The notes: generated by a model from the letters alone, not told the origin. A stretch of DNA of 16,939 nucleotides from Alphaproteobacteria bacterium (GCA_020853455.1 JADYYV010000173.1:1-16939), one strand, 5' to 3'; numbered from the stretch's first letter, positions 1 through 7,414 are shown. Numbers and translations are program-made.

Positions 1-114
1 AACACCCTCAATATCCGGCAGAGCCTGAAATGCGCAAACCTCGCCCTGTGGGACGAAGATACGCGCAAGCTGATACGCTTCAAGGACCTGCCGCCGAAGC
101 TGAAGGTCGTTTAA
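1..114 (+). CDS. 3' end of an unidentified protein (partial)
   Basis: The window opens inside a + strand reading frame whose last 37 codons are open and end at TAA (112-114). The visible tail is basic and contains the segment SLKCANLALWDEDTRKLIRF, followed by a short FKDLPPKLKVV ending. Codon use is ordinary for the window, so I take it as a real gene end and not chance. The tail has no catalytic motif. It faintly recalls the ends of some hot-dog thioesterase-like proteins, but that is too weak to name it. It converges on the minus-strand Pro-rich gene, and no strong terminator is visible between them. Confidence 0.5.
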   Translation, partial: NTLNIRQSLKCANLALWDEDTRKLIRFKDLPPKLKVV

Positions 115-134
115 GTCGTCCTTGCCTTTCTGAA

Positions 135-428
135 TTAATCGGCTTCGCCGTCATCCGTCTTTTTGACCGGTGGCGGCGTTGCTGCTTTTGGCGGGGGCTT
201 GTTCTGCTGTGGTGTGGTTTGCAGCGGGAATTGCTGCGCGCCAAAGGGCGGCTTCGGGCCTGTCGGCACCATCATGGGGCCTCGGGGTGCGGGCGGCGCC
301 GGGCCGCGCGGCACAGGCGCGCCGATTGAGGGCGCGCGGGCAGGGGGCGTTGCGCCGGCGGACGCGCTGCCCGCGTCTTTCTTGCCGGTTGCTTCCTTGC
401 CTGCTTCGCGAAATTCGTCTTTGGTCAC
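135..428 (-). CDS. Small proline/alanine-rich protein of unknown function
   Basis: From a GTG start at 428 this encodes 97 residues: a charged N-terminus (TKDEFREAGKEATGKKDAG), then a low-complexity Pro/Ala/Gly region with PRGP, PPAP and KPPP runs, ending in an acidic DDGEAD tail. No signal peptide, membrane segment or known domain is visible. The frame stays open upstream to an ATG at 611 (158 aa), but I reject that start. The upstream 61 residues look out-of-frame (RRRRSRAA-type composition), whereas another frame there reads like protein and stops in a GTGA overlap exactly at this GTG. No good ribosome site precedes the GTG, so translational coupling to the upstream small gene is the likely mode. 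The function is unknown, and a disordered linker-type protein is all that can be said. Confidence 0.5.
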   Translation of the reverse strand: MTKDEFREAGKEATGKKDAGSASAGATPPARAPSIGAPVPRGPAPPAPRGPMMVPTGPKPPFGAQQFPLQTTPQQNKPPPKAATPPPVKKTDDGEAD

Positions 429-580
429 GGTGTGGTCTTCGGGGGCTTGGCTTCGTCCGGCATAAAGCAGGGCAGGTGCAGCGTCGTCGAAAACTTGTCC
501 TGGCGGAAACGCGCGCGGGTTTGCGGCGCGACTTCGGCGGCGGCGTTTTTCGGGGTGTTGGTGGGCATAGCGGGTTTCAT
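425..580 (-). CDS. 51-residue hypothetical protein, overlaps next gene by GTGA
   Basis: This ORF, too short for common length cut-offs, starts at ATG 580 (or ATG 565) and stops at TGA 427-425. The stop shares GTGA with the GTG start of the Pro-rich protein. Its sequence has a polar N-terminus (MKPAMPTNTPKN) and a more structured centre, RARFRQDKFSTTLHLPCFMP, then a Pro/Lys tail. A purine stretch (GAAAG) lies about 9 nt before ATG 580. It sits just downstream of the csp terminator on the same strand. I do not recognise the family. The alternative is that this frame and the downstream GTG frame are one gene split by a frameshift; the clean stop/start overlap argues for two genes. Confidence 0.45.
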   Translation of the reverse strand: MKPAMPTNTPKNAAAEVAPQTRARFRQDKFSTTLHLPCFMPDEAKPPKTTP

Positions 581-609
581 GCAAAAAATCTTTCTTCGGT
601 GGCAGAAAC

Positions 610-644
610 AAAAAGCCCCCGGGCCGCTACCGACGCCGGGGGCT
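610..644 (-). terminator. Rho-independent terminator of csp
   Basis: Read on the minus strand, a 9-bp GC-rich stem (AGCCCCCGG pairing with CCGGGGGCT, at 644-636 and 622-614) with a 13-nt loop is followed by TTTTT at 614-610. It lies 22 nt after the csp stop codon, as expected for the monocistronic cold-shock gene. Confidence 0.85.
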
Positions 645-666
645 CTGTTGTCGTTTTAAAAGTGGC

Positions 667-870
667 TTACGCCGCTTTCAGGTTCGCCGCAGCCGATTTG
701 CCGCGTTCGGTCACGATGTCGAAAGTCACTTTCTGACCTTCGTTCAGACCGCGCAGGCCCGCCGCTTCCACAGCGGAAATATGGACGAACACGTCCGAGC
801 TGCCGCCGTCGGGCTGGATGAAACCGAAGCCTTTTTGCGCGTTAAACCATTTCACTGTACCTTGAGCCAT
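667..870 (-). CDS. cspA: CspA-family cold-shock RNA chaperone
   Basis: This 67-residue single cold-shock domain protein has the family's usual length. The sequence opens MAQGTVKWFNAQKGFGFIQP. RNP1 is KGFGFI (residues 13-18) and RNP2 is VFVHIS (27-32), with the aromatic RNA-stacking residues W8, F15, F17, F28 and H30 in place. Members bind single-stranded RNA or DNA in the cytoplasm and melt mRNA structure during cold shock or growth transitions. The start at 870 is fixed by a consensus AAGGAGG Shine-Dalgarno (882-876) 5 nt upstream and by the MAxGTVKWFN family start; longer in-frame starts up to 984 add unrelated residues. The gene has its own terminator and a roughly 240-bp leader with a long-range inverted repeat, suggesting leader-based control as in classical cspA. 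Paralogue identity (CspA or another) cannot be told. Confidence 0.95.
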   Translation of the reverse strand: MAQGTVKWFNAQKGFGFIQPDGGSSDVFVHISAVEAAGLRGLNEGQKVTFDIVTERGKSAAANLKAA

Positions 871-934
871 GATGGCCTCCTTTTTAGAAAAAGCACTTCC
901 GTGCATATGGGCTGCCGCAACAATTGCGCCAGTC

Positions 935-1013
935 CCTATTCGAAAGCTGCGATGTCTTGGGAGAAATGCCGTATCGGCGAACAAACAAGTCAGTACTAGA
1001 TAATTCGAATAGG
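935..1013 (-). promoter_or_regulatory. Long-range inverted repeat in the csp 5' leader
   Basis: CCTATTCGAA at 935-944 and its exact complement TTCGAATAGG at 1004-1013 form a perfect 10-bp inverted repeat separated by 59 nt, all upstream of csp. In an RNA reaching this far upstream the arms could close a large stem-loop. The cspA mRNA of E. coli is known to use a long structured 5' leader as a thermosensor; that this one does is inference. If transcription starts near 1010 the distal arm would be only partly transcribed. An operator reading is also possible, since each arm contains the palindrome TTCGAA. Confidence 0.45.
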
Positions 1014-1016
1014 CAG

Positions 1017-1044
1017 AACATAGCCCTTTTTACCGTAATAGCAA
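1017..1044 (-). promoter_or_regulatory. Candidate csp promoter
   Basis: On the minus strand TTGCTA (1044-1039) is followed after 16 nt by TATGTT (1022-1017). Each matches 4 of 6 bases of the sigma-70 -35 and -10 consensus, which would put the start of transcription near 1010 and give a leader of about 140 nt. This is a weak consensus match only. Confidence 0.3.
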
Positions 1045-1112
1045 GGTAATTCGGACATGACGGCGTTAATCCGCGCCAAACGGATGTAATGGCTCGCAAA
1101 TAAGCGCTGCGG

Positions 1113-2297
1113 TTATCCCGTAAAACCGGGGAATTTACGCGAAACGCCGGGCTGGTCCTTTCCCGGCAGGGACAACTCCAGCATTTTGTCTATCGTGGTT
1201 GTGCCGACGTTGCGTGTCGTGCGCAGGCGTTCTTCCACCCCGTCGAGGCTGAAGGGTACTGCAGCACCACCCGGGATCGGGATGCCGCGCGAAATTTCAG
1301 GCACGAAATTCACCTCGACGCCCATCTGGCGCATCTTGAAATGACCGGCCAGGAAATCGACGATATTGTTGATCGAAAACTCGACGCAGAAATTGGAGGC
1401 AAGCCCGCCGACATTGATGACGACGTCTTCGATGCCCTGCTGCTTGAATTTCTGCGCGACGGATTTGAAAACATCCCATGCGCCGGTCATGGTTTCCCCG
1501 TCGTTCTCGACGCCTATGCCGTAACTGTCGACTTCGCTGTCGGCGCCTTTGCGCACGACATAAAATTCGTTGCCGGTCGCGGCATCGCGGTGATAGATCG
1601 TGCGGCTCATCAGGTCGCCGTTCAGCTTGTCCCGCAATTCCTTTGGCAACTGCATATCGGCGGGGTACAGGCTGCTGTCGGTGCCCTGCACGCCGTGCTT
1701 CGTCCATAGCGTCTGCGTCGAAAGCAGGCGGCCGGCGGCGCGGTATCCGTCAAAGCTGTTATCCAGATATTCATCCAGCACCTTTGTGACGCGGCCGCGG
1801 TCTTTTTCGGACGGGGCGAGGCCGGAAGATGTTTCGACCGTCACCTTGCGGATGCGCCCATCTTGTTCTTTCAACCCGATGATGTTGCGGTGTTCGTCGA
1901 ACACGATTTCAGCGAAAGGGAAGGGAACGGGCGGATTGTCGAATCCGTTGAAAAAATGCACGGGCTGCTGCGCCTGCAGCTTCAGCGCCGCGGCATCGGG
2001 CACCGGCTGGCTGTTTTCGATCAGGAATTCGCGGAATCTGGCGGCGCGGTATTCCATCACGCCCGGGTGGTTGACCATGAAGCTGATATGGTTTGCGGGG
2101 TGGTAATCCTGCCCCAGAATGAACACGCTGTCGCGGCTCTGCCCGATGATGTCGCCCATCAGGGCGGTGACTTCCTCGCCTTTGGGCACATACAGCACGC
2201 CGCCCGTGGCGTCCGTCAGCGACAGGTCGAGAAATCCGCGCTCGGGGTCGATGAATACATGGATCGCCGCTGTTTTTTTGCCGTTAACGATTTTCAT
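1113..2297 (-). CDS. pncA: Nicotinamidase-like cysteine amidohydrolase with large insertion
   Basis: This 394-residue member of the isochorismatase/nicotinamidase family should hydrolyse nicotinamide to nicotinate and ammonia in the cytoplasm. The expected triad is visible: D17 (FIDPERGFLD), K250 (VVRKGADSEVDSY) and C304 (GGLASNFCVEFS). The metal-site motif QDYHPANHISF supplies D64, H66 and H70, and TKHGVQGTD (199-207) matches the family HCVQGT block with Gly for Cys. Typical nicotinamidases have about 180-215 residues; here roughly 115 extra residues (about 80-195) separate the metal site from HGVQGT, and the C-terminus is extended. It starts in an ATGA overlap with the stop of the nicotinate phosphoribosyltransferase gene and has an AGGA site 8 nt upstream, so the two are translationally coupled. 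The neighbour uses its expected product, supporting the assignment. A related amidase substrate cannot be excluded. Confidence 0.85.
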   Translation of the reverse strand: MKIVNGKKTAAIHVFIDPERGFLDLSLTDATGGVLYVPKGEEVTALMGDIIGQSRDSVFILGQDYHPANHISFMVNHPGVMEYRAARFREFLIENSQPVPDAAALKLQAQQPVHFFNGFDNPPVPFPFAEIVFDEHRNIIGLKEQDGRIRKVTVETSSGLAPSEKDRGRVTKVLDEYLDNSFDGYRAAGRLLSTQTLWTKHGVQGTDSSLYPADMQLPKELRDKLNGDLMSRTIYHRDAATGNEFYVVRKGADSEVDSYGIGVENDGETMTGAWDVFKSVAQKFKQQGIEDVVINVGGLASNFCVEFSINNIVDFLAGHFKMRQMGVEVNFVPEISRGIPIPGGAAVPFSLDGVEERLRTTRNVGTTTIDKMLELSLPGKDQPGVSRKFPGFTG

Positions 2298-4213
2298 TTT
2301 TTCAATCCTGTCGGGGTGTTGTTGCCGCCGTCAAAGCGTTCTTTGTATTCCGCAATTCCCGCCCCGCCCGATACATGGCCCAGATGGCGTTGCTCCACGG
2401 CGGCGCGCTGGTCGAACAGCTTGCGGTCGAGATAGACGGGGATGCGTCCGGGTTCGGGCGGCAGCGATTTTTCAATCGCGGCGATATCGAGGTTCAGCAG
2501 CGACTGGCCGGCTTTCTTGGCCGCGTTGAACGCGGCGACCAGTTTTTCTTTCAAAACCTCCGCACGCGGGCGGCGCACCTGCCGCACATTATCCGGCAGC
2601 GTATCCAGCTGCGCCTTGATGCGTTTTTCCAGCGCCGCGAGGTCGGTCGTGAATTTTCCGCTATCGGGATGCGTTTCTTTCTGCGCGGGCGCGGGCAGGA
2701 CCAACTGGCCGTTTTCGTCAAACACGGCAACAAGCGAGTCGCGGGCGGCCATATTCGCGGGCGATGTTTTTACGTCCTTGAAATCGCGCAGGTTGATCAT
2801 TTCACCGGCAGGATCAAGGCCCAGCGTTTCGTCATACACGACGACATGCGACAGCTTGCCATCCGTGCCATAGAAACGGCGGGAATTGATGACTCCGGGG
2901 TTGGATGATTTAACAGGCGCGTTCGATGCGACCTTCATCACGGGCGTTTTTTTGATGTCGGCGGGGGCGTCTTCGCCGTCCAGCACATCCATATAAACGG
3001 ACGATGCCTTATAGACGAGGCCAAGCGGCGGCACATGCGATCCGGCGGTGCCGATGCCCCATGACCTGAAGAACGCGCCGGCCGCGCGCATTTCCTGCGC
3101 CGAATATTCGTCGATGCCGTCGGCTGCGGAAACGAAAACTCTGGATTTTTCCGCGTGTTTCAGCAGCTGTTCATGCGTCATGCCGCCTACCTGCGCAGGG
3201 TCGATGCCGTCGATAAATCCTTCTTCGGCAAAGCGCTTCAGGGCGATTTTCGAATATTCGACGATATCGCCGGAATCAAAGCGGATGCCGTAATTTGCGC
3301 CAAGCCCCAGTGCATGCAATTCCTTGATGACCTGAATGGCGTTTTCCATTCCCTGAATGGGATCGTAAGTATCGACCAGCAGAATGCCGCTTTCGGGATG
3401 GGCGAAGGCGAAGCTGCGGAAGGCATCTTCCTTCAGCGCCCAGCGCAGGTCGCGCACTTTGCCCTCGTCGCTCAGGCGGAACAGTTCTGCCATCGGCACT
3501 TTGCCGGTTTCCGCGCCGTGGGTCATGACCCAGGCATGGTCCATCGTGCCGGCAAAAGGCTGGGCGAACATTTTTGCGGCGGTGCCGGTGGAGGATGATT
3601 TGTATCCGCCCGCGCCAAGGCTGCGCGACGATTCAAGCATCGCGCCAAGGCCGGGGCCGCGGCGCATGCCTTGCGCGCTTGCCTGACCGCGCGGTGATCC
3701 GTTTTCCAGTTCTTCCTCGACCACGCTTGCCTGATGCGCGCCCTGCGTCATATAGCCGCTATGGCCGTTGATGAGGCCGAGCGCGACGGATTCCAGCATC
3801 TTCACCTGCGCGATCGGGCCGGACACGCGCAGGACAGGTTCCTGCGGGAAGAAAACCTCTCCTTCGGGCAGCGCCTCGATCTTCAGCTTGAATTCCATTT
3901 CGCTTAAGTACTGGATGAAAGCTTCGGGGAATACCGGCTTGCCGCTCGGGCGTTTCTGGCTGCGCAGGAAATTCAGGTCGTCTTCGGTGAAGCCAAAGGT
4001 CTGCCAGCGCTGCACAATGTCGATCAGGCCTTCCAGCCCGCCTGCAATGCTGTAACCCGCGCCTGCCGCTTCCTTGCGGCCGAACATATAGAAGGTAGAG
4101 GGGTTGTCGGCGCGGCCTTCCAGCCAGTAACCGTATGCTGTGGTGAAGTGGTATTTATCCGTCAGCAGCGGTGTCGTTTGTTCGATATCATATGTATCGG
4201 CGATAAATCCCAT
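2294..4213 (-). CDS. pncB: Nicotinate phosphoribosyltransferase (long form)
   Basis: This enzyme joins nicotinate to PRPP to form nicotinate mononucleotide, the entry step of the Preiss-Handler route to NAD. Family features include PLLTDKYHFTTAYGYW (15-30), FGRKEAAGAGYSIAGGLEGL (44-63), the RRGPGLGAMLESSRSLGAGG block (184-203), GTMDHAWV (222-229, H226 as the expected phosphoryl-accepting His), YGIRFDSGDI (308-317) and GIGTAGSHVPPLGLVYK further on. At 639 residues it exceeds the usual 390-560. The excess lies mainly in a polar insertion near 170-183 and a C-terminal segment of about 100 residues (RPRAEVLKEKLVAAFNAAKK onwards) with no motif I recognise. The nicotinamide-specific relative NAMPT is a less likely alternative given the nicotinamidase next door. 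It is the first gene of the pair; its leader is the 161-bp stretch shared divergently with pcp. Its ribosome site is weak (GGTG). Confidence 0.9.
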   Translation of the reverse strand: MGFIADTYDIEQTTPLLTDKYHFTTAYGYWLEGRADNPSTFYMFGRKEAAGAGYSIAGGLEGLIDIVQRWQTFGFTEDDLNFLRSQKRPSGKPVFPEAFIQYLSEMEFKLKIEALPEGEVFFPQEPVLRVSGPIAQVKMLESVALGLINGHSGYMTQGAHQASVVEEELENGSPRGQASAQGMRRGPGLGAMLESSRSLGAGGYKSSSTGTAAKMFAQPFAGTMDHAWVMTHGAETGKVPMAELFRLSDEGKVRDLRWALKEDAFRSFAFAHPESGILLVDTYDPIQGMENAIQVIKELHALGLGANYGIRFDSGDIVEYSKIALKRFAEEGFIDGIDPAQVGGMTHEQLLKHAEKSRVFVSAADGIDEYSAQEMRAAGAFFRSWGIGTAGSHVPPLGLVYKASSVYMDVLDGEDAPADIKKTPVMKVASNAPVKSSNPGVINSRRFYGTDGKLSHVVVYDETLGLDPAGEMINLRDFKDVKTSPANMAARDSLVAVFDENGQLVLPAPAQKETHPDSGKFTTDLAALEKRIKAQLDTLPDNVRQVRRPRAEVLKEKLVAAFNAAKKAGQSLLNLDIAAIEKSLPPEPGRIPVYLDRKLFDQRAAVEQRHLGHVSGGAGIAEYKERFDGGNNTPTGLKK

Positions 4214-4272
4214 CTCGCACCAGCCATTTTCTTTAGTTTAATCAGTTATTTAGTAGATGATTCCGGCGACTC

Positions 4273-4278
4273 TATAGT
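4273..4278 (+). promoter_or_regulatory. Candidate -10 box for pcp
   Basis: TATAGT lies in the short AT-rich gap between pncB and pcp; the -35 region (TTTAGT/TTAGTA near 4249-4255) is a poor match. A start of transcription near 4285 would make the ATG at 4285 leaderless and leave about 90 nt of leader before the ATG at 4375. Confidence 0.3.
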
Positions 4279-4374
4279 ATTGTTATGGCAAAGTCAAACC
4301 TTATAATCAATATGAGCAGAAGTCGTCATCATTTGCAAGGTTACAAGGACAGCAACGGCTTGATAAAGTGGCGC

Positions 4375-5067
4375 ATGTCCAAAACCGGTAAAAACGCCGT
4401 GCTGCTGATCACCGCCTTCGAGCCTTTCGACGGTGCGGCCACCAATGCGTCGCTGATCCTGCTGGAAAGACTGAAACAGCAGGACTGGCAGGGGCGCGTG
4501 GTGTTTTTCGGCCCCGTGCCCGTGTCGTTCGACGAGGCATGGCCGCTGATCCGGCAGGAAATGGCGAATTATCCGAATATCGAAGGCGTGCTGGCTTTGG
4601 GGCAGGCGGAGGGGCGCGAGAATATCAGCCTCGAACGTGTCGCGCTCAACTGGAAAAATGCCGGCATCCCCGACAATACGGGCGCGCAGCCCCGCAACAA
4701 ACGTATCATCCCGGGCGGGCCAGATGCGCTGTCATCGACCTTTCCGTGGCAGAAACTGGGCGATTCCCCCGACTGGCAGAAGTCCTATTCGGCGGGGACA
4801 TATGTTTGCAACACGTTGATGTACCAGTTACTGGACTGGAGCCAGCGCGAAGGAAAAATCGCGGGCTTCGTGCATGTGCCGCTGCTGGTATCACAAAATG
4901 CCGATCGGCATTTCGACGCGGAAACCCCGCGCATGAAGGATGATATCGCGCTGGCGGCCATGACGCGGATTATCGATTTTTCGCTGGAAACGATTGATGC
5001 GCGGCTTGCGGCAACGCCGTCGCCCGCCGCGCCGCGCCAGGGGCGGGATAACCCGCCCGGCGTCTAG
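4375..5067 (+). CDS. pcp: Pyroglutamyl peptidase I (pyrrolidone-carboxylate peptidase)
   Basis: This is a cytosolic cysteine peptidase of family C15, which removes N-terminal pyroglutamate from peptides. All family blocks are present (numbering from the upstream ATG at 4285): LLITAFEPFDGAATNAS (40-56), LALGQAEGRENISLERVALN (103-122) with catalytic E117, SAGTYVCNTLMYQLL (169-183) with catalytic C175, and GFVHVPLL (194-201) with catalytic H197. The frame is open from ATG 4285, but I place the start at ATG 4375. Family members begin within about ten residues of LITxFEPF, the 90 nt before 4375 are visibly AT-richer than the gene, and 4285 has no ribosome site and sits at the likely transcription start. 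The evidence for 4375 is moderate, since its own ribosome site is weak (GTGG). The C-terminal Pro/Ala tail is low complexity. The gene converges on the MurQ-like gene, sharing CTAG. Confidence 0.9.
   Translation: MSKTGKNAVLLITAFEPFDGAATNASLILLERLKQQDWQGRVVFFGPVPVSFDEAWPLIRQEMANYPNIEGVLALGQAEGRENISLERVALNWKNAGIPDNTGAQPRNKRIIPGGPDALSSTFPWQKLGDSPDWQKSYSAGTYVCNTLMYQLLDWSQREGKIAGFVHVPLLVSQNADRHFDAETPRMKDDIALAAMTRIIDFSLETIDARLAATPSPAAPRQGRDNPPGV
5041..5058. other. GC-rich hairpin at convergent gene ends
   Basis: GGGCGGG-ATAA-CCCGCCC is a perfect 7-bp stem with a 4-nt loop inside the last codons of pcp, just before the overlapping TAG stops of pcp and the MurQ-like gene. There is no T-tract on either side, so it is not a standard intrinsic terminator. 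It may slow or end transcription from both sides in place of an intergenic terminator. Confidence 0.45.
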
Positions 5068-6584
5068 CCGATACGTTTCTTCAGGCTTTCGACGGTCATC
5101 AGCACCACGGAATCCGACGGTGTCATGCGCTCCGCTTCTTCAAACAACTGTTGGCAGATATCGGCATAGGAAAACTGCATGATATTCTGGTGGTGCAGCA
5201 GGTATTCTACATAGCGGATTGCGCGGTCGATCAGTTTTTTATTGCTGGGCTTCACCCAGGTCATCACGTTGCTTTCAAACCGCCCGTGCCGCCCCATCAC
5301 AAGCGTCGAATGCATGTTGAGCGCGATTTTCAGGAACAGATGCTCGAACAACGGGTGCAGGCCGGTCACATCTATGCTGTGGCGGAGGTTGCCAAGGCTG
5401 AATTGCATTTCATCCCCTCGCCGTTCGATGCGGAAGGTATGCAGGTTCGCAGGTGCGGTGCGTTTTTTACGCTGCTGCAACGCCTGCGCCGAAAAATCGA
5501 ACCCCATCAGCCTGTCGCGCCCCGCAACCGCCCGCAATTCATCCCATTCAATTGCAATCGGGTTTCGCAGCAGCAGGGCCTGCCATGCGGTCTCCGAACT
5601 CGCGGTGTGCGGCAGCATGAAATACGACAGCGCAGGCGCGCGCGACGGGTCGTTGACGTTTTCAAAGGCAAGCAGCGAGAAGGTGGGCGAACGCTCGGTC
5701 GTGTCGGTCACGATCGTCATGCCGTAATCGTTGGTTGCGTAAAGCAGGTAATCGCCCGCCGCGTAAATGCGCGATTCCTCGGCGATGAAATCCTGCAGGA
5801 AAGATAAATCGGTTTTTTGTACGAAGGACAGGAATTCGCTGATATCCGCCTGCAACAGCGCCGCACCTGCACCCAGCATCAGGGCCGTGCTGGCCTGCAT
5901 CCGCGTGCTGCCCGATAGCGCCATCGGGCCGACAAACAGGCAGATTTTTTCTATGTCTTTATTTTCCAGCACGCGGCGCGAGCGTTCCACCTGTTCATGC
6001 AGCGCATGGTCGGGGTTGCAATACAGGAAAAACGGTTTGCGCGAAGATATCCGCGCCGCTTCCTCCGTCGCGCCGATGACGGACGGCGTTTCGCCGCCTT
6101 CGGTGCAGCTGACCAGCAGGTCATGCGGCCCGAAACCGATCTCGCGCAGCTGAAGCGCGCCGAATTCCGGGTGATCCTCGAAATTTTCAATCGAGTGGAC
6201 AAGCGCAAGGTCGCCGCCGCTCATGAACCCCATGACGTTATTTGCTTCCGGCCGCCCGCGATGTATAAAGCGCCAGATATATTCAATCGATAGCGACAGC
6301 CGCCCCGTCGCCCCGCAGCCATAGAAAAACACGCGGTTCCCGGCGGCAAAAGTGTCGCGGATGGCTGTTTCCAGTTTCGCCAGTCCGGGCGCCTTCGCCA
6401 GCACATCTTTGATCACGCCAACATCGATGGCGGTCATGATGCGCAGGGCTTCGGGGATATTGTTGCGCGACAGGTCGGCCAGTTCATAGGTCAGCGGATG
6501 CCGCTGTTCTGTCGGCAGCGATCCCAGCTGGAATTTGGCGGCGACCTCCAGAAATTCCGCCGCTTTTTGCCGCGCGGTTGTCAT
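5064..6584 (-). CDS. MurQ/GCKR-like SIS-domain protein (putative MurNAc-6-phosphate etherase)
   Basis: Family blocks match N-acetylmuramic acid 6-phosphate etherase and its relative, glucokinase regulatory protein. Numbering from the ATG at 6596, these are LPTEQRHPLTYELADLS (27-43), FYGCGATGRLSLSIEY (91-106) with E105 where MurQ has its catalytic Glu, SGGDLALVHSIENFEDH (126-142), SCTEGGETPSVIGATEEA (163-180), LSGSTRMQAST (227-237) and NVMTWVKPSNKKLIDRA (443-459). MurQ splits MurNAc-6-P into GlcNAc-6-P and D-lactate. At about 506-510 residues it is much longer than MurQ (about 300), with an extra central region (about 255-400), closer to the two-SIS GCKR layout. I prefer ATG 6584, which gives an ATGA overlap with the PIG-L gene stop; ATG 6596 is four codons upstream. 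Context (deacetylase upstream, SIS isomerase divergent) supports an amino-sugar-phosphate role. A regulatory role is the main alternative. Confidence 0.8.
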   Translation of the reverse strand: MTTARQKAAEFLEVAAKFQLGSLPTEQRHPLTYELADLSRNNIPEALRIMTAIDVGVIKDVLAKAPGLAKLETAIRDTFAAGNRVFFYGCGATGRLSLSIEYIWRFIHRGRPEANNVMGFMSGGDLALVHSIENFEDHPEFGALQLREIGFGPHDLLVSCTEGGETPSVIGATEEAARISSRKPFFLYCNPDHALHEQVERSRRVLENKDIEKICLFVGPMALSGSTRMQASTALMLGAGAALLQADISEFLSFVQKTDLSFLQDFIAEESRIYAAGDYLLYATNDYGMTIVTDTTERSPTFSLLAFENVNDPSRAPALSYFMLPHTASSETAWQALLLRNPIAIEWDELRAVAGRDRLMGFDFSAQALQQRKKRTAPANLHTFRIERRGDEMQFSLGNLRHSIDVTGLHPLFEHLFLKIALNMHSTLVMGRHGRFESNVMTWVKPSNKKLIDRAIRYVEYLLHHQNIMQFSYADICQQLFEEAERMTPSDSVVLMTVESLKKRIG

Positions 6585-7414
6585 GTGAAGGTCCATGATC
6601 TTTCGGTATAGCCGTCATGGCCTGCAACCTTTTCATACGAAAGGCTGTCGCGGATAAAGGTATCGTAATCGGGGTATATCGACACCATCTGGCTTTCATA
6701 GGCCGCAAGGCTGTGATACATGGCCTTCAATTCGCTCTCTGTCGCCGCCAGCGTTTCGCTCGCCGCCCTTAGTTTGCGGGTTGATGCCAGATCCAGCGCC
6801 GCCAGATACATGGGCAGCGTTTCATGGCGGCGGTCGGCAGGCACGAAATAGGTCAGGTAGTAATAATCGCCCAATGCGCCTTCCATCTGTTCGCGGCTGA
6901 CGCGCGGCAGGCTAGCGTCGCTGCCGATTTCGTTCATGCGCCCCTGCAAAATGCCGGGCCAGAGGATATAGGGGCGGTCTTCGTAATATTTTACGGGCAC
7001 GGATTTGATGCGCCGCCCCGCTTCATGGGCGATACGATGATCGATATGCGTGCCGGCGGCAAGCGGGAAAACCGCCAGTTCGATGCCATGTTCCTTGAAA
7101 AAACTTTCCAGCCGCTGCGTCACATGGGCGAGGAATGTTTCCGGCACATCCTTCATATCGCCCAGAAACAGTTCTTTTGTCGATTTATAACGCGGGTCGC
7201 GGTCGGGCGCGTCGAATTCGTCAAGGATATAGCCGGTCGCGCCGATACGCGTCATGGCTTCTTTTTCTTCCGTCGCGCGTCGTGTGTCGTTCTTTCCCTT
7301 GGTGAAGATATCGACCACAAGGATTTCGTCGCCCGCCGCCACGCGCCGCTGGATGAAAATGCCGCAGGACAGCACGGCGTCATCGATATGGGGCGATACG
7401 ATGCAGATTTTCAT
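6581..7414 (-). CDS. PIG-L/LmbE family N-deacetylase
   Basis: The 277-residue protein begins MKICIVSPHIDDAVLSCG, the PIG-L zinc motif (HxDD: H9 and D12, with D11 as likely base), and carries the second motif GTHIDHRIAHEA (121-132) with H126 as the third zinc ligand. Members remove acetyl from GlcNAc-containing substrates (for example GlcNAc-PI, mycothiol and bacillithiol precursors, diacetylchitobiose). The start at 7414 is chosen because the family motif begins there and AAGGA lies 11 nt upstream; an open extension to 7504 reads through the divergent promoter region and has no family sequence. The C-terminal third (about 175-277) is helical and tyrosine-rich, with no motif I know. The gene is first in a minus-strand operon and overlaps the MurQ-like gene by ATGA. 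Deacetylation of GlcNAc-6-P or a related sugar phosphate is my inference from that context, not shown by the motifs. Confidence 0.88.
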   Translation of the reverse strand: MKICIVSPHIDDAVLSCGIFIQRRVAAGDEILVVDIFTKGKNDTRRATEEKEAMTRIGATGYILDEFDAPDRDPRYKSTKELFLGDMKDVPETFLAHVTQRLESFFKEHGIELAVFPLAAGTHIDHRIAHEAGRRIKSVPVKYYEDRPYILWPGILQGRMNEIGSDASLPRVSREQMEGALGDYYYLTYFVPADRRHETLPMYLAALDLASTRKLRAASETLAATESELKAMYHSLAAYESQMVSIYPDYDTFIRDSLSYEKVAGHDGYTERSWTFT

